Origin: FEN-1297 sp964498065
GTDB taxonomy: Bacteria; Bacteroidota; Ignavibacteria; Ignavibacteriales; Ignavibacteriaceae
Assembly (NCBI GenBank): GCA_964498065.1
Contig: CAZCFZ010000078.1
Span: 1-17,515 of the forward strand
Length of the DNA: 17,515 nucleotides
Direction of reading: 5' to 3'
Part shown: one piece after another, positions 1 to 6,744 of the stretch
Numbering within the stretch: the first letter of the stretch is position 1
Layout of the letters: the number at the start of each line of letters is the position of its first letter
Translations under genes and position numbers: made by a program
The notes under the pieces: generated by a model
Databases searched by the model: none
What the model was told of the DNA's origin: nothing
What the model saw: the letters and a program-made list of their open reading frames with translations, nothing else

Positions 1-232
1 TTTGGATAGACATTGCACTGATAAAAACAAAATCTGCCCAAAGAATATCATCGTCTGTCAAATTATTTATATTCATATCAATTAGCTTTTTACACCATTC
101 TTTTGGCAGCATTTTAGCAACCGTTAATAGTCCTAACGGTGGAAAGCTTGCTTTCTTTGATACAAATTTGAGTGCATGTTTAAAGCTCCAGAATGTATCC
201 GGATACATCGGGTATACTAAAAGAACATTCAT
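1..232 (-). CDS. B12-binding radical SAM protein, N-terminal fragment (cut by window edge)
   Basis: Reading the minus strand from the ATG at 232 gives an open frame of 77 codons that runs off the left edge. It begins MNVLLVYPMYPDTFWSF and continues through KKASFPPLGLLTVAKMLP and WADFVFISAM. These are the usual opening blocks of B12-binding (Rossmann-like) radical SAM proteins, specifically the type that carries a C-terminal DUF4070 domain. The CxxxCxxC cluster motif must lie beyond the window, so it is not seen. An AGAGAT-like ribosome site stands just upstream of the start. The gene follows the radical SAM gene at 261-1805 after 28 bases on the same strand, so the two are probably co-transcribed. 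The family is fairly certain; the substrate is unknown. Confidence 0.8.
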   Translation of the reverse strand, partial: MNVLLVYPMYPDTFWSFKHALKFVSKKASFPPLGLLTVAKMLPKEWCKKLIDMNINNLTDDDILWADFVFISAMSIQ

Positions 233-260
233 CTAATCTCTTTAATTTTTTACAATTTTC

Positions 261-1805
261 TTATACAGCAATTCGTTCCGCTATAGTTTTTAAATACGCA
301 TTCTGATCATGGAACATTGCGCCTTCAGGTAGCCAATCCCACAACGGTCCTATTTCATTTTTAATGATATCTATATAAAATTGTGGAAGTTCTTTAGTCT
401 CTTGTTCAAAATAATCTCGGAAGTCAGTTTCCGTAGTAAGATGCCTAAATATCAGTTTATTGTATGCAACCCTTCCGAAACCTTCTTCCGATATTGCCCG
501 AACAACGTTCATCCACCGTGGAATGAATGCATTTGTTGCCATTAAGCGCTTTCCAATTGCTTTCCAGGAAAATGTATGTTCGCCTAGATTTATAATATGA
601 GAATAAAATTCCGGCCAGGAATAGTTCATTGGCATTACATTCATTGCATGATTATTATCCAGGAAATGAAACGGGAACGGTACTACCCTGTTTAATTGTT
701 GATATTCTAAGTTTAGAGGCGCTGCTTGCCCGAATGCAGATAATAAAGAGTAACCGGGGAATGCACCGGGCGTCATGTCCACGAATTTTTTTGTCAGTTC
801 GAAGGGCTCCTCCCCTTTATCTGAATCGAGCCCTAACACAAAATTAGTTTGAACATAAGGGATATATCTTAAGATCATATTAACCTGTTCGGCAATATGT
901 TTTACCTTATCCATTCCTACCAGGCTTCCCGTTTTTGATTTATTTCCAAGATCGAACCATGATTCTATCCCGGGCAACATAGCTCCGAAACCATTCTTTT
1001 TAAGCCGTTTTACATGCGGTTCTGATAGCAGTGATAAGCTGCTTTCCGCAATAAAGTCTATACTATTTTCGGGTATTGCTTCCTCAATTGCATCCATATA
1101 TTCGTTAAACCGGATCCCGAAATTAGGATCGTGCCATCCGACGAGAGGGCGTTTAAACTTTGTAAGAAGAAAAGATAAATCTTCCTTCATTACGTCAAAG
1201 TTTAACGGTTGATAAGCTACCGTTGAATCAATGCAGAAGCTGCATGTATATGGGCAGCCTAAACTGCCGAGCATGGGAACCATTTTTATTAAAGGAGCTT
1301 TCCTTAGTGTTGTTTCGATAAATTTCCATCGCTCTTTTACTCCTGGTAATGATAAAGGCTGTCTTGGGGCGGTTAGGTGCAAACCAACAGGACGATGTGG
1401 CGAACAGTCATACAAGATTTCACGAACAATATTTTTGTCTGTAAATCCCACAACAAAATCGAAATACTTAACTGCATCTTCCGGATAACACCGGGCATGA
1501 GGGCCGCCCAAAACAGTAACAGCACCTCTGGACCGCAGGAAATTGCTTAAAGCATAGGCGGTAAGTGCAGACTCGGTAAATGCGCCGATAAACACAATGT
1601 CCACTCCTTGCGGAAGTTCCCGTATCAGGTCTTCTTTTCCCGTATAACAAATATAATCTACATTATGACCTTCTTCTTCGCACCATACTCCCACAACCTG
1701 GGGCATTATACTTGCAAAATTTGCATTCATTATACGTGCAAATAATTTTTTATTCGGTTTTTTAGATACAAGATCTATTATTCCCACTCGGAGTTTTCGG
1801 CTCAT
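261..1805 (-). CDS. B12-binding domain radical SAM protein
   Basis: This 514-residue protein has an N-terminal cobalamin-binding Rossmann-like domain (about residues 1-140, with the block VLGGPHARCYPEDA near 98-111). It is followed by a radical SAM domain whose [4Fe-4S] cluster motif is CPYTCSFC (C184, C188, C191). An N-terminal B12 domain ahead of a SAM domain is the architecture of class B methyltransferase-type and BchE-like enzymes, which use cobalamin plus S-adenosylmethionine for methylations or rearrangements on unactivated carbon. The region after residue 380 has no motif I recognise. No His of a DxHxxG type is visible, which is common in radical SAM-linked B12 domains. It is a soluble enzyme, first in a two-gene run with the partial radical SAM gene downstream. 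The ATG at 1805 has only a weak purine-rich site (AGAGAATAAT) before it. The substrate cannot be inferred. Confidence 0.88.
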   Translation of the reverse strand: MSRKLRVGIIDLVSKKPNKKLFARIMNANFASIMPQVVGVWCEEEGHNVDYICYTGKEDLIRELPQGVDIVFIGAFTESALTAYALSNFLRSRGAVTVLGGPHARCYPEDAVKYFDFVVGFTDKNIVREILYDCSPHRPVGLHLTAPRQPLSLPGVKERWKFIETTLRKAPLIKMVPMLGSLGCPYTCSFCIDSTVAYQPLNFDVMKEDLSFLLTKFKRPLVGWHDPNFGIRFNEYMDAIEEAIPENSIDFIAESSLSLLSEPHVKRLKKNGFGAMLPGIESWFDLGNKSKTGSLVGMDKVKHIAEQVNMILRYIPYVQTNFVLGLDSDKGEEPFELTKKFVDMTPGAFPGYSLLSAFGQAAPLNLEYQQLNRVVPFPFHFLDNNHAMNVMPMNYSWPEFYSHIINLGEHTFSWKAIGKRLMATNAFIPRWMNVVRAISEEGFGRVAYNKLIFRHLTTETDFRDYFEQETKELPQFYIDIIKNEIGPLWDWLPEGAMFHDQNAYLKTIAERIAV

Positions 1806-1998
1806 ATTATTCTCTATTTACATTTGGATTAATCATGCTGATAAAAAGAATCCGCAGTTATACTTCCTTTCATCGGCAATAATTTTAATTGTTCATAAAG
1901 TATGGAAAATATGTTCAATTAAAAATGACTCTAACGAACGAAAAAAGTATTAATCCTTTTGATCTATATATATTGATTTGGATAACCACTTGGGTAAA

Positions 1999-2014
1999 TC
2001 TACCAATCGGTAGA
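1999..2014. promoter_or_regulatory. TetR-operator-like palindrome
   Basis: TCTACC and GGTAGA form perfect 6-base arms around AATC, giving TCTACCAATCGGTAGA. ACC/GGT half-sites at this spacing are typical of TetR/AcrR-family operators. It sits about 195 bases upstream of the radical SAM start at 1805, in its presumed promoter region. No TetR gene is present in the window, so the regulator is unassigned. Chance occurrence is possible. Confidence 0.35.
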
Positions 2015-2028
2015 CAGGTAAGAATATA

Positions 2029-2132
2029 AACCGTTAAAACGGTTAATAATTACTTTATTTTTTATTAACCCACGGATTAATCCGTGGGTTAATAAAACCT
2101 TAAAACCAGAATCTGTAACTGTTTTAACAGTT
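2029..2132. repeat. Three-hairpin symmetrical palindromic element (REP/BIME- or MITE-like)
   Basis: The centre is a perfect 38-base palindrome (2060-2097) with arms ending TTAACCCACGG / CCGTGGGTTAA. On the left is a small hairpin, AACCGTT-AA-AACGGTT (2029-2044). On the right is AACTGTT-TT-AACAGTT (2117-2132). Read on the opposite strand, the right hairpin is AACTGTTAAAACAGTTA against AACCGTTAAAACGGTTA on the left. They match at 15 of 17 bases, and the two differences are a compensatory pair that keeps the stem. The whole thing is therefore one large imperfect inverted repeat made of three hairpins. Such designs are known for REP/BIME elements and small non-autonomous transposons. It could also end transcription of the gene at 2220-2912, although neither strand has a clean U-run after the central stem. 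Confidence 0.6.
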
Positions 2133-2219
2133 TTTCATAGTTGCACTTTTTAATACATATAACAAGTTTAGATTATAAGCTATAAAATTAGTAATTCTTA
2201 ATTGTGGAGAATAAAATAA

Positions 2220-2912
2220 TTATACATCGATAGATGAAATTGATTTTAGTGTTTCGCTATAATCTTGAGAGGTATGTGCGTATTTTGCAATCTGCACCCT
2301 GGTATGTAAAGCAAGTTTTTCCAAAATATTATGGATATGACTCTTTATGGTATATGTTGAGAGATGAAGTTTTTGAGCAATTTCTTTATTAGTGAGCCCA
2401 TCGGCAACTAAATCAATTACCTGCCTCTCGCGTCTCGTCATTTTTACGGAGCCTATTATTTTTGAAGTGCCTAATTCTCTCACTGCTTTATCAACAATCT
2501 GTGAAAAGAGTGATTCGGTTAAACGCGGAGGCAACACTTTGGCACCGCCGGCCACCGACCTGATTGTATGAAGAAAATCGTTGACAGTAGCATCTTTTAA
2601 GATAAATCCCGAAACCCCTGCCTGAACAAAAACCAATACGTCCTCCTGCAACGGAACAAGGTCCATTACAATTACTTTTATTTTTTGAAAATCCTTTTTT
2701 AATATTTTAACCAACTGCAGGCTGTTTTGATTCCGCAATCCGAGATCCAGAATCACTATACCGGGCTGGAATTTGCGTATAGATTGCAGCGCTTTTGTGC
2801 AGTCTCCAAAAGCAGCTAAAACCTTTAAATCTTTTTGTTCCTCTATCATCGCTGATAATCCTTCACGAAGAAGACGATTATCTTCAATTACTAATATTGA
2901 GATTTTTTTCAT
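2220..2912 (-). CDS. NarL/FixJ-type response regulator (receiver + LuxR HTH)
   Basis: This 230-residue protein has a receiver domain (1-120) with the acidic pocket E10-D11, phospho-acceptor D56 (IVILDLGLR) and conserved Lys106 (FILKDAT). A linker leads to a LuxR/GerE helix-turn-helix at about 157-215 (TRRERQVIDLVADGLTNKEI, then KSHIHNILEKL). It should bind DNA as a phosphorylation-controlled transcription factor. One departure is that the switch Thr/Ser position reads Asp84 (VIVMDLV), so signal relay inside the receiver may differ. No histidine kinase is adjacent, making it an orphan. It lies 256 bases downstream of another receiver gene on the same strand. The ATG at 2912 has no strong ribosome site; a three-codon frame ATG-AAT-AGA-TAG abuts it directly. 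Targets are unknown. Confidence 0.92.
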   Translation of the reverse strand: MKKISILVIEDNRLLREGLSAMIEEQKDLKVLAAFGDCTKALQSIRKFQPGIVILDLGLRNQNSLQLVKILKKDFQKIKVIVMDLVPLQEDVLVFVQAGVSGFILKDATVNDFLHTIRSVAGGAKVLPPRLTESLFSQIVDKAVRELGTSKIIGSVKMTRRERQVIDLVADGLTNKEIAQKLHLSTYTIKSHIHNILEKLALHTRVQIAKYAHTSQDYSETLKSISSIDV

Positions 2913-3168
2913 CTATCTATTCATTTTCGATGAACCGGATATATTCAAATTAGGAAGTAATTTTTTGGGATTTAAATTTATATTCTAAATTAATTGTTTC
3001 ATTTTTCTTTTGCAATAAAAATCACACATGTTTATAATGTTCGCATAAAAATATTGAAGGATAAATAAATTAATAAAATGTTAGGCGGCAATTATTTAAG
3101 ATATTGTCATGAGGCCGGAAAGGTATTTATAATTCTATGCGAAATGAAATTTCTCACTGTATATGGAT

Positions 3169-3552
3169 TTAAACAAGTTCAAGATTTAATTGAACTTTAT
3201 CCATACATTCATGCAGGCCGGCATGATCAACGGGTTTTTTTATTACGGCAACAGGATTCAGATAATAAGAACTAATAAGACTGCTTAAGTCGTCAAAGGC
3301 AGTAATAAAAATATACGGAATATTATAGATGCCCTCCAACCGGGCAATGGCTTCAACACCATCCAGTTGACCATCAAGATTGAAATCGGTAATAATTAAC
3401 GAAGGGTTTAAAAGTTTCACCTGTTCCATTAAATTTTCCCCGGTAGCTACTGCCGGATAAACCGTATGACCTAAAGGGAGAAGATAGTATTCAAGCTGGC
3501 TTACAATTTTTGCATCTGCTTCTGCAATTAAAATATTCATCGGCTCGTTCAT
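3169..3552 (-). CDS. Single-domain (CheY-like) response regulator
   Basis: This 127-residue protein is only a receiver domain. It shows the phospho-acceptor D56 in the block LIITDFNLDGQLDGVEAI, the switch Thr84 (YIFITAF) and the conserved Lys at 105/106 followed by Pro (IKKPVD). The xDGxxGxEA-type loop after D56 resembles receivers of the DivK/CheY and hybrid-kinase kind. The usual acidic pair reads E11-A12-D13, so one Mg-binding acid may be displaced by one residue. There is no output domain, so it probably acts by protein-protein contact or as a phospho-relay sink. An AAGGAAG ribosome site 6 bases before the ATG at 3552 supports this start over Met5. Its partner kinase is not in the window. 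Confidence 0.9.
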   Translation of the reverse strand: MNEPMNILIAEADAKIVSQLEYYLLPLGHTVYPAVATGENLMEQVKLLNPSLIITDFNLDGQLDGVEAIARLEGIYNIPYIFITAFDDLSSLISSYYLNPVAVIKKPVDHAGLHECMDKVQLNLELV

Positions 3553-3679
3553 AATGCACTTCCTTTACTTTGGAATAAGCTAGGTATAAATAAATGAAGA
3601 TACAAGTGTATTACATTTGCTTGTCCCTTAATAAATTAGCTCAATAGAAATGTCATAGTTTCGAAAAATAAAGAAATGC

Positions 3680-3732
3680 CTGTAAAATCAGCTAAGTAAC
3701 TTTGTATAGATTTCCTCAGGCTGATTTTTCAG
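3680..3732. repeat. Inverted repeat with 13-base arms
   Basis: CTGTAAAATCAGC (3680-3692) and GCTGATTTTTCAG (3720-3732) pair at 12 of 13 positions, with a 27-base spacer. The element is intergenic and its role is unknown. It could be a hairpin of a leader or an old terminator, or a mobile-element end. Confidence 0.5.
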
Positions 3733-3852
3733 AAAGGTAAACCCGCTTTCATTTACAATGTTTCTTCTTAAAGCATATCAGGCAATATTTGAAAGTTATT
3801 CCGTGTATAATATGTATACCGCAATAGTAACAATCGATGCGGGCAACAACGC

Positions 3853-3892
3853 AGTTAACTACTAATCTACAATCTGTTTAGAGTAGTGAACT
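3853..3892. repeat. Inverted repeat with 11-base arms
   Basis: AGTTAACTACT (3853-3863) pairs with AGTAGTGAACT (3882-3892) at 10 of 11 positions around an 18-base loop. It lies just beyond the PIN gene's terminator-like hairpin on the minus-strand transcript and may help end that transcript. Confidence 0.4.
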
Positions 3893-3896
3893 AAAA

Positions 3897-3914
3897 TGGC
3901 GCCGGAAGACGCCA
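3897..3914 (-). terminator. Possible rho-independent terminator of the ImmA-PIN operon
   Basis: On the minus strand, TGGCG-TCTTCCGG-CGCCA forms a 5-bp GC-rich stem followed by TTTTAG. It lies 27 bases after the PIN gene stop at 3942. The stem is short, so this is a modest call. Confidence 0.4.
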
Positions 3915-3941
3915 ATGAATAAAATTAGTAAATTTTAAACC

Positions 3942-4442
3942 TTACAATTGAATATTTAACTCTCTAAGCAATTGTATTGTATTTATATATTTTATATTAA
4001 ACACGCTGCAGACATCGGGGATTTTAATTTTGCTCCTACTTAGCGGTGCGCTTACTTCTTGCGTTACTATCGTATCGCCGGTATGCATACAATAAGCAAT
4101 TAACCATGCATCGGCATTCGTACTATCCAGAAATTCATTTATTGCTCTCATCTGGATTTGACTGGAACGCGAAGCAGTCCAAACGCTCAATTTACGGTAT
4201 TCATCCAGGATTTCATTTGTTTGTGAATCATGAAAAATAGTTTCATTAAGGTTTGTTTCTATCCATACCTTTAACGAATCATCATTCTTATATATTTCAT
4301 CTTTTACTTTATCAATACTGATTATTTTATTGTTTTCGAAAAGTTGTTTTAATTTATTCCAGAAACTCGGAATTACATCGATGGGATAATGTGCTCTGTA
4401 AGCCTGTATAAACGTATTAGTGTCTAAAACATATAAAGGCAT
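3942..4442 (-). CDS. PIN-domain ribonuclease, DUF4411 type (predicted toxin)
   Basis: This 166-residue protein opens YVLDTNTFIQA (D7, N9) and carries later acidic PIN positions: E49 (VKDEIYK), D111 (NADAWLIAYC), E129 (VTQEV) and D143 (KIPDVC). These are the four-acid metal site of a PIN nuclease, with the spacing and wording of the DUF4411 subfamily. PIN proteins of toxin-antitoxin loci cut RNA (tRNA or mRNA). It starts one base after the stop of the HTH-ImmA/IrrE gene, so the two are surely one operon. Pairing of PIN with this type of HTH-peptidase is a known predicted toxin-antitoxin arrangement. Toxin activity is inferred from family and context. A terminator-like hairpin follows its stop. 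Confidence 0.85.
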   Translation of the reverse strand: MPLYVLDTNTFIQAYRAHYPIDVIPSFWNKLKQLFENNKIISIDKVKDEIYKNDDSLKVWIETNLNETIFHDSQTNEILDEYRKLSVWTASRSSQIQMRAINEFLDSTNADAWLIAYCMHTGDTIVTQEVSAPLSRSKIKIPDVCSVFNIKYINTIQLLRELNIQL

Positions 4443-4443
4443 T

Positions 4444-5568
4444 TTATAATTGGTTAATAAATTTATCGAAAGTCTTCCCGTTTAAGCCTGTCAGCTGCCA
4501 TGCATCTCTATAAAGAATGCTATTTCCCTTAATGGCACTTCTAACATAATTTGCAAACTGAGTTCCGATTCGCCTGTTTTGGGTTTTATAAAAATCTCCG
4601 CCGCTGCTTTTCTTACTTTCTTTTCTCTCTTTAATTCTTTTCAAATAACCGGAGTAAAAACTAATAAAATCATCTTTCCTTATGTAGGCAAGGTCCATTA
4701 AACGGCGGGCAATTACCAATTGGCTTACCTTAAAATAATGGGCGAGTTTTTTTATTTCGATATTCTTGTTGTCCCATTGTGTTTTCAGTTCTTCTTCCGG
4801 GACTAAGAATTCTGCCGCAATCTTATCGCAAAATTTTTCTACCGGATCATCTGCCGCACTTAACTCTCTTAAGTCAAAGCCGGCGCTCCTTCCTATCCAT
4901 ATATGTGCAAGCTCATGTAAAACAGTAAACATCTGTGCAGCTTTGGAATCGGCGGAATTAATAAACATGAAAGGCGCGTATTCATCCGTAAGTACAAATC
5001 CCCTGCATTCATCCACATTTATCGTCCTATGAGTATTATTGCCGACAACGCTGTTGAAAACTATATTTATCCCCGCATCTTCCACTCTAATAGTTAAATT
5101 CTTTAATGCTTCTTCCCAGCTAGCAAACTCTCTTGCCCAGGTCTTTTCTAGTCCAAGGATTGTTCTTATACTTTGTACAACCTCATTTACATTTCTATTT
5201 TGTGTCATAGAACCGACATAAGGCAGTGCAGGCTCGTCAAGGTTTTGCAAATATTCATGCAGCCACTGCATACGCTGCTGCAATATCAATACCGAATCAT
5301 AAACATTTAGGCTAACTTTGTTATTATCATTACGTCTGAAATAAGGTATAGGAATAGTTTCGGCTGGAATTGTTTTTAGGAATAAATACCCGAACGGGAC
5401 ATGAACCTTTTGAGAAAATTTTTCCAGTTGTTTAATAGTCGGTTTTTTATCGCCGCTAAGCCAGGCAGAAAAATTAGGTATCTTCTCAGCAATATAGTCT
5501 ACATTAAATCCGGCTCTTTCTACAGCCCAAATCAAAATGTTATTATTTATGTCTACTTCGTTTTTCAT
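4444..5568 (-). CDS. XRE-type HTH + ImmA/IrrE metallopeptidase (COG2856; predicted antitoxin/regulator)
   Basis: This 374-residue protein has an N-terminal helix-turn-helix (about 8-65: NILIWAVERAGFNVDYIAEK, then LSGDKKPTIKQLEKF and HVPFGYLFL). Behind it is an ImmA/IrrE zinc-peptidase domain with HELAH at 218-222 and a distal acidic ligand in the helix VEKFCDKIAAEFLVP (E253 or E244). ImmA removes a phage-type repressor by proteolysis, and IrrE/DdrO is a related pair. In COG2856 proteins the HTH and protease are fused, and many sit beside PIN toxins. It probably binds its own promoter and restrains the downstream PIN protein. Three copies of an ACTAAAAT(T)ATAA motif occur in the 130 bases before its start. 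G+C looks higher than in the genes upstream (26 of 60 in 4801-4860). Confidence 0.88.
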   Translation of the reverse strand: MKNEVDINNNILIWAVERAGFNVDYIAEKIPNFSAWLSGDKKPTIKQLEKFSQKVHVPFGYLFLKTIPAETIPIPYFRRNDNNKVSLNVYDSVLILQQRMQWLHEYLQNLDEPALPYVGSMTQNRNVNEVVQSIRTILGLEKTWAREFASWEEALKNLTIRVEDAGINIVFNSVVGNNTHRTINVDECRGFVLTDEYAPFMFINSADSKAAQMFTVLHELAHIWIGRSAGFDLRELSAADDPVEKFCDKIAAEFLVPEEELKTQWDNKNIEIKKLAHYFKVSQLVIARRLMDLAYIRKDDFISFYSGYLKRIKERKESKKSSGGDFYKTQNRRIGTQFANYVRSAIKGNSILYRDAWQLTGLNGKTFDKFINQL

Positions 5569-5594
5569 TTTCAGAATTTATTACTTCTTGATAT

Positions 5595-5700
5595 ATAAAC
5601 TAAAATATAACATCATAAATTATAATTTTAGTTTATTTCACTTTACTTTAAAATATCAATAATATAACTTATCAAAAAATATGTTATACTAAAATTATAA
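5595..5700. promoter_or_regulatory. Repeated AT-rich motif upstream of ImmA-PIN operon, candidate operator
   Basis: The motif occurs three times in the gap before the HTH-ImmA gene. ATAAACTAAAATATAA is at 5595-5610, facing TTATAATTTTAGTTTAT at 5620-5636 as an inverted pair with a 9-base spacer. A third copy, ACTAAAATTATAA, is at 5688-5700 and is a perfect 13-base complement of the second. The inverted pair begins 26 bases before the ATG. Position and repetition fit autoregulation by the HTH domain. Low-complexity AT DNA produces such repeats by chance more often than usual. Confidence 0.45.
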
Positions 5701-5727
5701 ATCAAAAACCAATAATTCGTTAATTAT

Positions 5728-6744
5728 TTATCTTTTATTAAAGTCGATTAGATAATTGAGCTCAGTATCAATTTTCCTTAACCAATATTTTCCGACATTT
5801 CCAATTTCATGACCAAATGAAAAACTATTATTTGCTATCCAGAAAAGATCTTTAATTTTATAATCATCTCTAACTTCAATATTTAAATAACAGCAACTTA
5901 ATGGTAACTCAAAGGAATTACATTTTCGATTAGGTTGAACCTCTAATTTTACTACTTCACCTAGGTAAAAATTAATGTGCTTAACGATTCTGAATATATT
6001 TGAATTATCTAATACACTTAATTTTTCATTTTTAGCTGCTTGATATATTAATTGGTTGAACACTTGAGTTGAAATTTTTAAACAGGCTAAAGCTCGAATA
6101 ACTCTATTTATATTTTCAGCTAAATGCCCTATTGGCAACATGTGATTCATTTTTCTAATTGTTTCAGGGACTTCGAAAAAGTCACCCTGATTTATTTCTT
6201 TTAGTAATAAATCAACTCCCATTATTAACTGTTCTTTAGGAATTTCTTTTATTTTGGGTAATTGATCGATTGAGTTCCTAATAACATTAAAAGAAGAATG
6301 AGTTAAAAATTGTTGAGTTATTTCATCAATATAAGAGATTGGTAAATCGATTATATCGTTTGAATTAATCAAAACATTCACTTTTTGATAAACTTCTAAT
6401 ATACTGGCCGCATTTGGTAATATTTTGAACAACTCATCCTTAAAAATCTTATTTATTTTAAGTAATAAATTATGACCTTTTTCGAAAATATTAATTTCTT
6501 TTTCGTTCAAAGGGGTCAAATTAAAAGGAGCCATAAGTTGATTCATTTTTAAATAATTTTGATTTACATATAGATAACTTAAAAATTGCAAGGTATGGTG
6601 TCTTGCAACATAACCGAAATGTCCGCTATTTATATTTTCGTTATTAGATTTATTTAATTTATCTATAACATTTTTGAGTTCAACACTATAAATTGATCTC
6701 CTTAAATAATTGCATAATTTATATGTAGAATCTCTTAAACTCAT
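5728..6744 (-). CDS. Unrecognised 338-residue protein coupled to type IIG RM operon
   Basis: I do not recognise this protein. It is very AT-rich, predicted soluble and probably mostly helical, with no signal peptide, no membrane segment and no obvious catalytic motif. Possible landmarks are SGHFGYVARHHTLQFLSYL (about 40-58), an IDLPISYIDEITQQFL stretch mid-protein, and a C-terminal half with two adjacent Cys (LPLSCCYLNIEVRDDY) before a Trp-containing tail (KDLFWIANNSFSFGHE). The start overlaps the stop of the YaaC-like gene by four bases (ATGA), so its translation is coupled to that gene and to the restriction-modification gene before it. Composition matches the YaaC-like gene and the target-recognition part of the RM gene. 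The context makes a role in the same defence locus likely; its function is unknown. Confidence 0.85.
   Translation of the reverse strand: MSLRDSTYKLCNYLRRSIYSVELKNVIDKLNKSNNENINSGHFGYVARHHTLQFLSYLYVNQNYLKMNQLMAPFNLTPLNEKEINIFEKGHNLLLKINKIFKDELFKILPNAASILEVYQKVNVLINSNDIIDLPISYIDEITQQFLTHSSFNVIRNSIDQLPKIKEIPKEQLIMGVDLLLKEINQGDFFEVPETIRKMNHMLPIGHLAENINRVIRALACLKISTQVFNQLIYQAAKNEKLSVLDNSNIFRIVKHINFYLGEVVKLEVQPNRKCNSFELPLSCCYLNIEVRDDYKIKDLFWIANNSFSFGHEIGNVGKYWLRKIDTELNYLIDFNKR

Larger units (their letters stand above)
1806..2219. other. Intergenic region, 414 bases, with operator-like and hairpin elements
   Basis: There is no credible coding frame here. From the radical SAM start outward it holds an AT-rich leader that should contain that gene's promoter, then a TetR-operator-like palindrome (1999-2014), then a symmetrical three-hairpin element (2029-2132), and finally about 85 AT-rich bases before the response-regulator stop at 2220. 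The three-hairpin element also lies where a terminator for the response regulator would be expected. Confidence 0.7.
3553..3941. other. Intergenic region, 389 bases, with inverted repeats
   Basis: There is no credible full gene here. It includes the upstream region of the receiver gene (3553 to about 3660), a 13-base-arm inverted repeat (3680/3732), a second inverted repeat (3853/3892) and a terminator-like hairpin near the PIN gene stop. A 29-codon open stretch on the minus strand (3688-3777) is bounded by stops and may be a decayed remnant, but it is too short to call. Confidence 0.6.

Noticed and set aside
629..847. Open frame on the plus strand inside the radical SAM gene
   Set aside because: Antisense shadow of a well-supported enzyme gene, with no family wording in its translation.
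3078..3275. 65-codon plus-strand frame between the two regulators
   Set aside because: It overlaps the antisense of the receiver gene C-terminus and has no recognisable motif; more likely chance.
3688..3777. 29-codon minus-strand stretch that reads like a C-terminal protein tail
   Set aside because: Bounded by stops on both sides, with more in-frame stops upstream. It may be a pseudogene remnant, but it is too short to support a family call.
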